Positions 38,093 to 46,866 of a stretch of 64,000 nt of DNA are shown here, in pieces. This stretch comes from Streptomyces syringium (GTDB lineage Bacteria; Actinomycetota; Actinomycetes; Streptomycetales; Streptomycetaceae), in contig NZ_JAGIOH010000001.1 of NCBI RefSeq assembly GCF_017876625.1, positions 3,865,501 to 3,929,500 of the forward strand. Reading direction: 5' to 3'. A program made the position numbers and the translations under genes. Positions within the stretch are counted from its first letter, which is position 1. The number at the start of each line of letters is the position of its first letter. The notes beneath the pieces were generated by a model, which was given only the letters and a program-made list of their open reading frames with translations, did no database searches and was not told where the DNA came from.

Positions 38093-39802
38093 CTACCCGG
38101 AAACCTTGATCTCCGAAATGCCGCCGCGGTACCCGTTGCCGTTGATGTCCGGTGGCAGTTCGGTGATGTGGATCAGTACGTAGCGCGTCTTCAAGGACTT
38201 CTTGATGTCTACCTTGATGTGCTGGCCGACCGTGTCGAGCTTGGTCACACGCTGTGGGAAACCGCTGAGGGCGGTCGGAGTCGAGTCCGTCGACGGGTCG
38301 GCTGCGAGGATCTCCGCGGTCTGGCCCTGCCGGAACATGGTCACCTCGATGCGCGAGACGTCCTTGACACTACCGAGGTCGACGACGATGCCGCTGCCGT
38401 CCGCGCGGTTGCTGAGGTTGCCGAAGTTCGCATGACCGTAGAAAGCGCCCGTGATCCAAGCGCTGTTGGGGTTCTTGTCCACAGCCATGGACGCTTTGTC
38501 CCCGGAGAACGGAGCCGTCAGGGGTGAGAACTCCGTGCCGGCCGCAATCGGAAGCCGCTTGAGCGGACCCTTCTTGGGCAGACCGTCACCGGTCGACTGC
38601 GAGTGCTGGTCGTCCTTCGACTGGTTTCCGTCCTTCAGGAGCGTGTCCGCGAGCTGCCAACTGCCGAGGCCCAGGGCCGCGATGAGGAGGGCCGAGACGC
38701 TCCACTTGAGCGCCCTGCCCGTGCGGCTCTGGAGCGGGGGCGGGGGGACGGGGACGGGCTGGGTGGCGCGGCCGGGGTGCTGCGGAGGCTGACCGTACGT
38801 GCCGCGCTGATAGTTCGTGCGCTGATACGCCGGAGGAGTGGCGAAGGCCGATTCCGGCGGCCGGATGCGCGGCATCGCGGCCACCGCCTTGGCCAGTTCT
38901 TCCGGAGTCGTGCACGGCTGTTCCTGCCGTGACGCCGTGGCCCCGTCATTGACGAGTGCGCGCATCGCGAGCTCGGAGAGGCCGCGGTGGACGCCGGCGC
39001 GGACTTGGTCGGGGGCGATGAGGCCGACGCCCTTGGGCAGCCCGGACAGCCCGTGGGCGTTGCTCTCGTAGGGCCAGCGCTGGGTGAGGGCGGCGTACAG
39101 CAGTGCGCCGATGGCCTCGGTGTCGGTGCGCTGGGGGTGCTCGGAGGTGATCCCCCGGAGGGCGGCCATGACGGCGAGACCGCGGATCCGGTACTGGCCG
39201 GACTCGGTACGCAGTACGGAGCCGGGGTGGAGACGCAGATGGGCGAGGCCCTCGCGGTGGGCGGCCGCCATGGCCTGGGACACCTGGCTGACGAGCTGGT
39301 AGGCGTCGTGCGGCTCCATCGGGCCCGCGGCGAGGAGGGGAGTCAGCTCGGTGGCGTCGGGCAGCCACTCGTGGACGACGTAGACGAGGTCGTTCTCCTC
39401 GACGGCGTCGAGGACCTGCACGAAGCGCGGGTCGCCGAGCAGTGCGGCCGAGCGGGCCGCTGCGAGCACCGGGCGGGCTCGCGGGTGGTCCGCCGGCAGC
39501 AGGTGGACGCCGACGGCGCGGCGCAGCTTCTCGTCGACCGCACGCCAGCTGCTGAATCCCTCCAGACGGGTGACGCACTCCTCCAGGCGGTACCGCTTGG
39601 CGAGCTTGTGACCGCTGTGCAGCTCGGGCGGTTGTGCGGCGCGCGCGGGGCTTTCGGGCTCCGCGCGCTCGGTGTCCTTGTGTGTGCCGACCTTGTTCTC
39701 GGCCTCCACCCCGTCGGTCGTGGCCTTGTCCGCCTTGGCGGTCAGCGGCTTGTCGCCGCTGTTGTCAGCCACGTCGACGGCAGCCGTGCTCCGTTCCGCC
39801 AC
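38093..39802 (-). CDS. membrane pseudokinase, MurJ partner (protein-kinase fold with discoidin-like ectodomain)
   Basis: The 569-residue protein has a kinase-like domain at about residues 65-320 in which the catalytic elements are degraded. The HRD position reads AHLRLHPGSVL and the DFG position IRGLAVMAAL, so it should be inactive. A Pro-rich linker, one membrane segment (WSVSALLIAALGLGSWQLADTLL) and an outer F5/8C (discoidin)-like domain (IVVDLGSVKDVSRIEVTMF) follow. In mycobacteria the same modules are fused to MviN/MurJ and bind FhaA after PknB phosphorylation; here murJ is the next gene upstream. The GTG at 39802 is chosen by homology. Its 5' end overlaps no gene; murJ ends 110 bp upstream. 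Confidence 0.88.
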   Translation of the reverse strand: MAERSTAAVDVADNSGDKPLTAKADKATTDGVEAENKVGTHKDTERAEPESPARAAQPPELHSGHKLAKRYRLEECVTRLEGFSSWRAVDEKLRRAVGVHLLPADHPRARPVLAAARSAALLGDPRFVQVLDAVEENDLVYVVHEWLPDATELTPLLAAGPMEPHDAYQLVSQVSQAMAAAHREGLAHLRLHPGSVLRTESGQYRIRGLAVMAALRGITSEHPQRTDTEAIGALLYAALTQRWPYESNAHGLSGLPKGVGLIAPDQVRAGVHRGLSELAMRALVNDGATASRQEQPCTTPEELAKAVAAMPRIRPPESAFATPPAYQRTNYQRGTYGQPPQHPGRATQPVPVPPPPLQSRTGRALKWSVSALLIAALGLGSWQLADTLLKDGNQSKDDQHSQSTGDGLPKKGPLKRLPIAAGTEFSPLTAPFSGDKASMAVDKNPNSAWITGAFYGHANFGNLSNRADGSGIVVDLGSVKDVSRIEVTMFRQGQTAEILAADPSTDSTPTALSGFPQRVTKLDTVGQHIKVDIKKSLKTRYVLIHITELPPDINGNGYRGGISEIKVSG

Positions 39803-39911
39803 CGTCGTTCCTGCCTCCCCATCCGTTGCACGCCGTCCACAGCCACGACAATTGTGCCCACAGTCCGGCGCTATGCACGACACGCGGCGGCGGGCGATGG
39901 TTGTGCTCCCG

Positions 39912-42137
39912 TCAGCGGCCGAGCCGTCCACGGACCATACCGACCATGGCAGTCAGCTCCTCGATGCGCATCCGCTTCGCGGCGATGTAGAACACGATGA
40001 TCAGGATGAGACCACCACCGGCCAAGGCGGCGAGCGATCCGAGAGCACCGCTGCCGAGAACCTGACCGATTCCGTACGAGATGGCTCCGCCGATGAGCGC
40101 GGCGGGGATGCACGCGCCGATGAGCCGGGCGTAGGTACGGACGACGTGCGAGCCGTCCAGGTCGCCGCCCAGGCGGGTACGCAGCCGGCGCCAGGCGACA
40201 CCGACACCGATGGCGTACCCCAGGCCGTAGGACGCGGCCATGCCGGCCACGGCCCAGCGGGCGGGCAGTGCGAAGTAGGCCAGGGTCGAGGCCGCGGCGT
40301 TGACGGCGGCGACGATGACCGTGTTGTAGAAGGGGGTCCGGGTGTCCTCGTAGGCGTAGAAGCCGCGCAGGATCACGTACTGGATCGAGTACGGGATGAG
40401 CCCGAGGCCGAAGGCCATCAGCACATAGCCGATGTTGGTGGCGCCGTCCGATCCGGAGCCGGAGAACATCAGCGTGGCCATGGGGAGGCCGAGCGCGAGG
40501 AACGCGAACGCGCAGGGCACGATGGCGACGGCCGAGGTACGCAGGCCGTAGGAGATGTCGTCGCGGACGGCGCTGACCTCCCCGTCGTGCGCGGCGCGGG
40601 AGATCCGGGGCAGGACCGCGGTCATCACCGAGACCGTGATGATGGCCTGCGGCATCTGCCAGAGCTGCAGGGCGAAGTTGTACGCGGTGATGCCGGTGCC
40701 GGGGTGGCCGGCCTTGTCGGCGATGTCACCGGCGCGGGTGGCGAGCTGGGTGACGACCACCATGCCGAGCTGGTTGGCGAGGACGAAGAAGAACGTCCAC
40801 TTGGCGAGGCCCGCGGCCTTGCCGAGGCCGTGGCCGCGCCAGTCGAAGCGGGGCCGGATCCGGAATCCCGCGTCACGCAGGTACGGGATCATCGCCAGGG
40901 CCTGGACGGCGAGGCCCAGCAGCGTGCCGATGCCGATCAGCCGTACGGCCTCGGGGGTGATGGAGGCGGTGCCGACGCCGCTGGCGGAGGCGGTGCCGAA
41001 GACCCAGATGAAGGATCCGAAGGTGGCGATGATGACGATGTTGTTGAGGACCGGGGTCCACATCATCGCGCCGAAGTGGCCGCGCGCGTTGAGGATCTGG
41101 CCCAGGACCACGTGCAGGCCCATGAAGAACATGGTCGGCAGGCAGTAGCGGGCGAACGCCACGGCGACGTCCATCTGGTCCGGGTGGGACGCGATGCTCG
41201 GCGACATCATCCGGATGAAGAGCGGTGCGCCGAGGACACAGACGGTGGTCACGGCACCCAGGAGGACCACGACCAGGGTGAGGAGACGGTTGGCGTAGGC
41301 CTCGCCGCCGTCCTCGTCGTTCTTCATCGCCCGCACGAGCTGCGGGATGAAGACCGCGTTCAGCGCGCCGCCGCCGACGAGGATGTAGATCATCGTCGGC
41401 AGGGTGTTGGCGACCTGGTAGGTGTCGCTGAGGGTGGCCACGCCGATCGCGGCCGCCATGACGAGGTTGCGGACGAAGCCGAGGATGCGGGAGACCAGGC
41501 TGCCCGCCGCCATCAGGGCGCTCGACTTCAGCAGGCTGGACGCCTTGCCGCCGCCCTTGGGCTTGGCCGCGGGCGCCGCCGGTTCCGGCTCGGGGTCCGG
41601 GGTGGGGAGCTGCGCTGCCGCGGGCGGGTACTGGCCGGGGGCGGGGATCTGCTGGCCCGGCGGCCGCGGCGGTTCGTACGGCTGCTGCTGGTCGCGGTAC
41701 AGGTGCGCGAAGGCGTCGCGCTCGGGGCGCTCGTCCGAGGCCTGGCCGACGAGGCCGCCCACTCCGGCGAACTGGGTGGTGGGCTCGTCGCCGTACGGCC
41801 GCGCGGGAGCCTCCGGCTGGTGCGGGGGCGCGGGTGCCCACTGTCGGGGGTCGGGGCCCTGCTGGGACGCGGGCGGCTGCGGGTAGAGCGGCTGGGTGGG
41901 CTGGTAGGGACCGGGCGCCGGGGGGTTCGCGGCGCGGTCGTAGAGCGCGTCGGTCAACGGGTCCTGCGCGGCCGGGTCGTGCTCCGGGTAGGGGTTGGAG
42001 GAGTACGCGTCCTGGAGGTAGGGGTCCTGGGCGTACGGCCGCCCCTGGCGGCCTGGGGCAGGCTGGCGCGGCGGGTACGGGTCCCGCTGCTCACCGCCCG
42101 CGCCCTGACCGCGGTCACCGTCGTACGGCGCGTTCAT
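39912..42137 (-). CDS. murJ: lipid II flippase MurJ (MviN)
   Basis: The 741-residue protein has a Pro/Gln/Tyr-rich cytosolic N-terminal extension of about 195 residues (many YPPRQP, PYGDEP elements). About 14 membrane helices of the MATE-like MurJ core follow (SSALMAAGSLVSRILGFVRNLVMAAAIG onwards). It flips lipid-linked peptidoglycan precursor to the outside. The extension is much longer than in E. coli MurJ (511 aa) and may be regulatory. It is 45 bp downstream of the DUF6049 gene in one transcript direction. Confidence 0.95.
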   Translation of the reverse strand: MNAPYDGDRGQGAGGEQRDPYPPRQPAPGRQGRPYAQDPYLQDAYSSNPYPEHDPAAQDPLTDALYDRAANPPAPGPYQPTQPLYPQPPASQQGPDPRQWAPAPPHQPEAPARPYGDEPTTQFAGVGGLVGQASDERPERDAFAHLYRDQQQPYEPPRPPGQQIPAPGQYPPAAAQLPTPDPEPEPAAPAAKPKGGGKASSLLKSSALMAAGSLVSRILGFVRNLVMAAAIGVATLSDTYQVANTLPTMIYILVGGGALNAVFIPQLVRAMKNDEDGGEAYANRLLTLVVVLLGAVTTVCVLGAPLFIRMMSPSIASHPDQMDVAVAFARYCLPTMFFMGLHVVLGQILNARGHFGAMMWTPVLNNIVIIATFGSFIWVFGTASASGVGTASITPEAVRLIGIGTLLGLAVQALAMIPYLRDAGFRIRPRFDWRGHGLGKAAGLAKWTFFFVLANQLGMVVVTQLATRAGDIADKAGHPGTGITAYNFALQLWQMPQAIITVSVMTAVLPRISRAAHDGEVSAVRDDISYGLRTSAVAIVPCAFAFLALGLPMATLMFSGSGSDGATNIGYVLMAFGLGLIPYSIQYVILRGFYAYEDTRTPFYNTVIVAAVNAAASTLAYFALPARWAVAGMAASYGLGYAIGVGVAWRRLRTRLGGDLDGSHVVRTYARLIGACIPAALIGGAISYGIGQVLGSGALGSLAALAGGGLILIIVFYIAAKRMRIEELTAMVGMVRGRLGR

Positions 42138-42182
42138 CGCTACCCCACCTCATCGTCCGCGGCCGTCCGGCCCCACTACACG

Positions 42183-44501
42183 TCAACGGTCCACTTTCTC
42201 ACCTGAGCCGGATGGGTCACTGTTCTGCGATCCGGTGTCCGGGTCCGGGTCACCCGGCTGCTCGGGACGGCCGTCGTCCGGCCCGCTGTCCCCGGTGTCT
42301 CCCGCGTCACCGTCCGGTCCGTCGCCCTCGGCACCGCGAGCGGCGGACCGCTTGCGGCGCTGGAGGTAGATACGGAGCCCGGCGAGAACCAGAAGGAGCA
42401 CACCACCGGCAATGACCAGGAGCACCATAGGGGTGATGGACGTGACATGCACAGTGAACTTCACCGGGTCGCCGTAGGGCTCACCGTCGTCCGTGTAGAG
42501 CTGGGCGGTGACCTGGACGGGACCGTTGGCGTTCGCGCGCGTCTCGAATTTGACGGTCTGGCTGCGCCCGCCCTCGATCTTGACGTCCTGGGACTCGTCG
42601 ACCTTGAGGCGATTGGGCTGGCTGGACTTGAGGACCAGGTTCAGGCCGTCGATCCGTTGCAGCAGACCGTTGTGGACCGACACCGGGATCGTCGCGCTGC
42701 GTCCGGAGAGGGTCATGTCGGACTTGCTGATGAGGTTGACCGTGCGGGTCAGCTGGGCCAGATAGGACTGCACGGCGTTGCGGAAGTCCGCGGCGCCCCG
42801 CCGGTCGCCGCGCCAGGACGTGGACATCTCCCGCATGATCGCGCTGCCGAACGGGGTGACCACCCGGTCCTGGGACGTCAGGATCACCTTGAAGCTGTCC
42901 AGGGCGTTCTGGGTCCGCTGGATCTCCTGGAACGCCTCGGTGGTCAGCTCCTGCGAGCGCAGCGAGCCCGGGTACGAGCCGGGGCCGGGCACCTGCTGGT
43001 TCGCGGACGCGTCCGGCTTGGCCTTCGCGGCGTCCCCGAGGTCGCGGGGCTGCGTCCAGCGGCCGTCGGACAGCGCGCCGATCGCGGTGGCCATCGCCTG
43101 TGCCTGGCTGGTTGTGGGCATCCGCTGCGGCGCCACGACGATGCTGCGCTCGTCGTCGGGGGCCTGCTTGTTGATCAGAAGGCTCTGGGCGAGGAACCGC
43201 TGTACGGCGAGTGAGGCGTCGTGGGCCCGGAGCATGTCGCCCTGGAAGACGGTGGAGAGCCGCGCGTCCGCGACGACGGCCGTATTGCCGCTGCCGATCT
43301 GCCGGGCGGCCGAGGGGGTGTAGGGGGTTCCGGCGGGGTCGCGGAGGCTGTCGCTGCGGGCGATGACGTTGTGGGCACCGGCCGAGGTGGCGACGTCGAC
43401 GATCGAGGTGTCGACCGCGCCGTCGACGGGCCAGGCGAAGTCCGTGCGCGGCTTCACGCCGAGGATGGTCTCCACGGTGGTCGAGGCCAGCTCGGTGGCG
43501 GACTGGAGATGGCTCAGGATGCCCGAGACGTCCTTGCCGCGGTGGGCGAGGGAGGCGAGGTCCGGGTCACCGAAGGGCAGCGCCACCACCTGGTGGCCCG
43601 CCACCGCGCCCTGCAGCTGGTTGAGCCACTGCTTGGCGACCGCCTGCCCCTTGCCGGGGGTGCTCTTGCCCTCCGGAGCGTCGATCTCGTAGTTCTTCGT
43701 CATGGCCTCGACCGTGGCGAGCAGATCCGGGTCGATCACCCAGGTGATCGGCAGGCTCTTGCCCAGCGTGACGAGCTGGTACAGCCGGCCGCCCGGCGCC
43801 AGCTCCGCCGCGAGGTCGTCGTTGGGGAAGATGGGGGTCTGCTGCTGGTCCGACTCGGTGCGCGCGGTCAGACGGGTGGCGGAGATGAGCGGCCACATGA
43901 ACGTGACCTGCGTCTTCTTGCCCTCGGTGGCGGACGGCTGCCAGGGGAGCACGGTCCGCTGTATCCCCAGCACCCGCTCGTACGGCTGGTCCTTGGACTG
44001 TCCGGAGAGGGAGACACCGAGCTGGTAGACGCCGTCGCGGCCGAGGTCCAGATCCTTCGCCGGCACGGAGAGGGTGAAGTCCCGGCTGACCCCGGGGAGC
44101 AGCTTGTCGATCTTCTGCCGGTGGTTGCCGCCGACCTCATTGCCGTCGGTGCCCGGTGAGTACCCGGTCCGCTGGCCGAGATCGTCGATGTCGCTGCGGC
44201 CGCTGATCTGCGGGCCCACCCGCAGGGCCACATGCGCGCCGAAGATCGTCGACTTGCCGTGGTTGGTGACCGTGCCGGAGATGGTGAGCGTGTCGCCCTG
44301 CTTCGGGGCCACGGGGGTCATCGAGTCCACGGCCACGCCGACCGTGCGGGAACCGCCGTTGTCCGCGTGCGCGGCGGGGGCCGTCGGCAGCTGTACGAGC
44401 CCGAGGACCAGCAGCACTCCCAGCAGCAGTGTCGCGGTGTGCCGGAACCACCGGCAGGCAGGAGCGGACCTCGTCCCCTGGAACTCTGCCGCCTCGGCCA
44501 C
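42183..44501 (-). CDS. DUF6049 family secreted/membrane protein
   Basis: The 772-residue protein starts at GTG 44501 and has a long N-terminal signal (TATLLLGVLLVLGLVQLPTAPAAHA). It has an extracellular region with a CARDB-like beta domain (PVAPKQGDTLTISGTVTNHGKST), one C-terminal membrane helix (MVLLVIAGGVLLLVLAGLRIYL) and an acidic tail. The family is actinobacterial, always beside murJ, and uncharacterised. Position suggests a role in envelope assembly (inference). Confidence 0.88.
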   Translation of the reverse strand: MAEAAEFQGTRSAPACRWFRHTATLLLGVLLVLGLVQLPTAPAAHADNGGSRTVGVAVDSMTPVAPKQGDTLTISGTVTNHGKSTIFGAHVALRVGPQISGRSDIDDLGQRTGYSPGTDGNEVGGNHRQKIDKLLPGVSRDFTLSVPAKDLDLGRDGVYQLGVSLSGQSKDQPYERVLGIQRTVLPWQPSATEGKKTQVTFMWPLISATRLTARTESDQQQTPIFPNDDLAAELAPGGRLYQLVTLGKSLPITWVIDPDLLATVEAMTKNYEIDAPEGKSTPGKGQAVAKQWLNQLQGAVAGHQVVALPFGDPDLASLAHRGKDVSGILSHLQSATELASTTVETILGVKPRTDFAWPVDGAVDTSIVDVATSAGAHNVIARSDSLRDPAGTPYTPSAARQIGSGNTAVVADARLSTVFQGDMLRAHDASLAVQRFLAQSLLINKQAPDDERSIVVAPQRMPTTSQAQAMATAIGALSDGRWTQPRDLGDAAKAKPDASANQQVPGPGSYPGSLRSQELTTEAFQEIQRTQNALDSFKVILTSQDRVVTPFGSAIMREMSTSWRGDRRGAADFRNAVQSYLAQLTRTVNLISKSDMTLSGRSATIPVSVHNGLLQRIDGLNLVLKSSQPNRLKVDESQDVKIEGGRSQTVKFETRANANGPVQVTAQLYTDDGEPYGDPVKFTVHVTSITPMVLLVIAGGVLLLVLAGLRIYLQRRKRSAARGAEGDGPDGDAGDTGDSGPDDGRPEQPGDPDPDTGSQNSDPSGSGEKVDR

Positions 44502-44710
44502 GCGCTCGCCCGTCCCTCGTCGTCGTCAGTGGTCGTCGGTTGTGCGTCCACGAATGGTAACGAGGCCCGCTGTGACGAAGTGCTGCGGACCGCTGTACAA
44601 GATCGCTGTCATGGCCCGATGTCCTGGCTGCGCCTGGTTTGCGGGGGCCGACGGCCGGTGCCCGGGAACGAAGAGGCCCTCGCGCGCGCGGCCACGTACC
44701 CTCTTCTGTT

Positions 44711-46171
44711 GTGTCGAATGCCAACAATGACAGCCTCACCCCGCCGTCGACGAACGAGCTCAGCCAGGTGCAGCGACGTGCCGTGAGTGAGCTCCTGCGG
44801 GTATCCCCCGTAGCCGACGACCTCGCCCGCCGATTTCAGGAGGCCGGGTTCACTCTTGCCCTGGTCGGCGGATCGGTGCGGGACGCGCTGCTCGGCCGGC
44901 TCGGCAATGACCTGGACTTCACGACGGACGCCCGCCCGGACGATGTGCTGAAGATCGTCCGCCCCTGGGCCGACGCGGTCTGGGAGGTGGGCATCGCCTT
45001 CGGGACCGTGGGCTGCCGCAAATCAGACTTTGAGATTGAGATCACGACATACCGGTCGGAAGCGTACGACCGGACGTCGCGAAAGCCCGAGGTCTCCTAC
45101 GGCGACTCCATCGAGCAGGACCTCGTCCGCCGTGACTTCACCGTCAACGCGATGGCCGTGGCGCTCCCGGAGAAGGAGTTCATCGACCCGCACAACGGCC
45201 TGGAGGACCTTGCCGCGCGTGTCCTGCGTACCCCGGGCACCCCGGAGGACTCCTTCTCCGATGACCCGCTGCGCATGATGCGGGCCGCGCGCTTCGCCGC
45301 GCAGCTGGACTTCGAGGTCGCGCCCGAGGTCGTCGAGGCGATGACGGCCATGGCCGACCGTCTGCAGATCGTCTCGGCCGAGCGGGTCCGTGACGAGCTG
45401 AACAAGCTGCTCCTCTCCGAGAACCCCCGTAAGGGCCTGCGGCTGCTGGTCGACACCGGCATGGCCGACCTCGTGCTGCCGGAACTGCCGGCCCTGCGGC
45501 TGGAGAGCGACGAGCACCACCGGCACAAGGACGTCTACGAGCACTCGCTGACCGTCCTGGAGCAGGCCATCGACCTCGAAGAGAACGGCCCCGACCTCGT
45601 GCTGCGCCTCGCCGCGCTGCTGCACGACATCGGCAAGCCGAGGACGCGCCGCTTCGAGAAGGACGGCCGGGTCTCCTTCCACCACCACGAGGTGGTGGGC
45701 GCGAAGATGACCAAGGCCCGGATGACGAAGCTCAAGTACTCCAATGAGCTGATCAAGGACGTCTCCCAGCTCGTCGAGCTGCACCTGCGCTTCCACGGCT
45801 ACGGCACGGGCGAGTGGACCGACTCGGCCGTGCGCCGCTACGTCCGCGACGCCGGCCCGATGCTGGAGCGGCTGCACAAGCTCACGAGGTCCGACTGCAC
45901 GACGCGGAACAAGCGGAAGGCGAATGCGCTCTCGCGCGCCTACGACGGGCTCGAGGAGCGCATCGCCCGGCTGCAGGAGCAGGAAGAGCTGGACTCGATC
46001 CGGCCGGACCTGGACGGCAACCAGATCATGGAGATCCTCGCCGTCGGCCCCGGCCCGCAGGTCGGCAAGGCCTACAAGCACCTGCTGGAGCTGCGCCTGG
46101 AGCACGGCCCGATGGGACACGACGCGGCGGCCGCGGCGCTCAAGGAGTGGTGGGCCGCACAGGAGGCCTGA
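44711..46171 (+). CDS. pcnA: CCA tRNA nucleotidyltransferase
   Basis: The 486-residue class II nucleotidyltransferase has the head motif ALVGGSVRDALLGRLGNDLDF with the catalytic Asp pair, RRDFTVNAMA, the RNA-binding DPLRMMRAARFAAQL and a C-terminal HD domain (LAALLHDIGKPRTR). The GTG 44711 is preceded by TACCCT about 8 bp upstream and has no ribosome site, so the mRNA may be leaderless. It adds CCA to tRNAs; neither tRNA in this window encodes CCA. It is divergent from the DUF6049 gene. Confidence 0.94.
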   Translation: MSNANNDSLTPPSTNELSQVQRRAVSELLRVSPVADDLARRFQEAGFTLALVGGSVRDALLGRLGNDLDFTTDARPDDVLKIVRPWADAVWEVGIAFGTVGCRKSDFEIEITTYRSEAYDRTSRKPEVSYGDSIEQDLVRRDFTVNAMAVALPEKEFIDPHNGLEDLAARVLRTPGTPEDSFSDDPLRMMRAARFAAQLDFEVAPEVVEAMTAMADRLQIVSAERVRDELNKLLLSENPRKGLRLLVDTGMADLVLPELPALRLESDEHHRHKDVYEHSLTVLEQAIDLEENGPDLVLRLAALLHDIGKPRTRRFEKDGRVSFHHHEVVGAKMTKARMTKLKYSNELIKDVSQLVELHLRFHGYGTGEWTDSAVRRYVRDAGPMLERLHKLTRSDCTTRNKRKANALSRAYDGLEERIARLQEQEELDSIRPDLDGNQIMEILAVGPGPQVGKAYKHLLELRLEHGPMGHDAAAAALKEWWAAQEA

Positions 46172-46183
46172 GCGGCGGCTCGT

Positions 46184-46197
46184 GTTTCACGTGAAAC
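46184..46197. other. parS: parS site 8
   Basis: Perfect GTTTCACGTGAAAC, 13 bp after the pcnA stop and 32 bp from site 9. Confidence 0.95.
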
Positions 46198-46247
46198 ATG
46201 ACGGAGCCGGGTGACGTTTCACGTGAAACATCACCCGGCTCCGTCAT
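46198..46247. terminator. bidirectional terminator with a parS in its loop
   Basis: Perfect 17-bp stem (atgacggagccgggtga with tcacccggctccgtcat). Its 16-nt loop contains a complete perfect parS. It lies between the convergent pcnA and LppU-type genes. Confidence 0.88.
46216..46229. other. parS: parS site 9 (in terminator loop)
   Basis: Perfect GTTTCACGTGAAAC forming almost the whole loop of the terminator hairpin 46198-46247. Confidence 0.95.
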
Positions 46248-46253
46248 ATCCGG

Positions 46254-46745
46254 CTACTTGGTGCCGGCTTCCTTGTTGTCGCTGAAGCACAGAACGAAGG
46301 ACTCGCTGCCGCGCGACTGCTCGTAGCCGCCCGTGGCGCCTTCCACGGAGGAGCAGGTGGCCATGGCCGACTTCGCCCCGTCGACCTTCTTGATGACCTT
46401 GTACTTCGCCTTGGCGTCCTTGCAGTCGACGACCTCGACGTCCGGCTTGGTGGTGGTGCCGGAGTTCATGACGCAGTCACCGACGGCTGCGGTGTCCGCG
46501 TCGTCACGCGAGGCTATGTAGCCGCCCACCGCGATGACGACGAAGACGACCGGCAGACCGATCATGCGAATCTTCTTGAGCTTGGAGCGACGCGGGGCCG
46601 GCGGCGGCACCGGGGCGCCGGGGAAGCCCTGCGGCTGGCCGTACGGACCGGGCTGCTGGCCGTAGGGAGCCTGCGGCTGCTGGCCGTATGCGTTTCCACC
46701 CTGCTGGGCGAACGGGTTCTGGTTCTGCGGCGGCGGAGTGGTCAC
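46254..46745 (-). CDS. LppU/SCO3897 family protein
   Basis: The 163-residue protein starts at GTG 46745 (GAGGGA 6 nt upstream). It has a Gln/Pro/Gly/Tyr-rich cytosolic N-terminus (NPFAQQGGNAYGQQPQ), one membrane helix (MIGLPVVFVVIAVGGYIA, about residues 64-82) and an external domain with four cysteines (GDCVMNSG, VVDCKDAK, ATCSSVEG, VLCFSDN). This matches the actinobacterial LppU/SCO3897 family. Function is unknown. Confidence 0.87.
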   Translation of the reverse strand: MTTPPPQNQNPFAQQGGNAYGQQPQAPYGQQPGPYGQPQGFPGAPVPPPAPRRSKLKKIRMIGLPVVFVVIAVGGYIASRDDADTAAVGDCVMNSGTTTKPDVEVVDCKDAKAKYKVIKKVDGAKSAMATCSSVEGATGGYEQSRGSESFVLCFSDNKEAGTK

Positions 46746-46866
46746 GTGAATTCCCTCGGGCTGAAGCCTGATCCGGTCGGAGTGCAGCCCGTAAGGTACC
46801 TGTAAAGAAACCGGCCACTCGGACATATCCGCAGCTCAGCGGGCGGCTGTAGCCTTGATGTGACAC

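Noticed and set aside
46738..46752. A tenth parS at GGTCACGTGAATTC
   Set aside because: Several mismatches to GTTTCACGTGAAAC; it is the start region of the LppU-type gene with its ribosome site.
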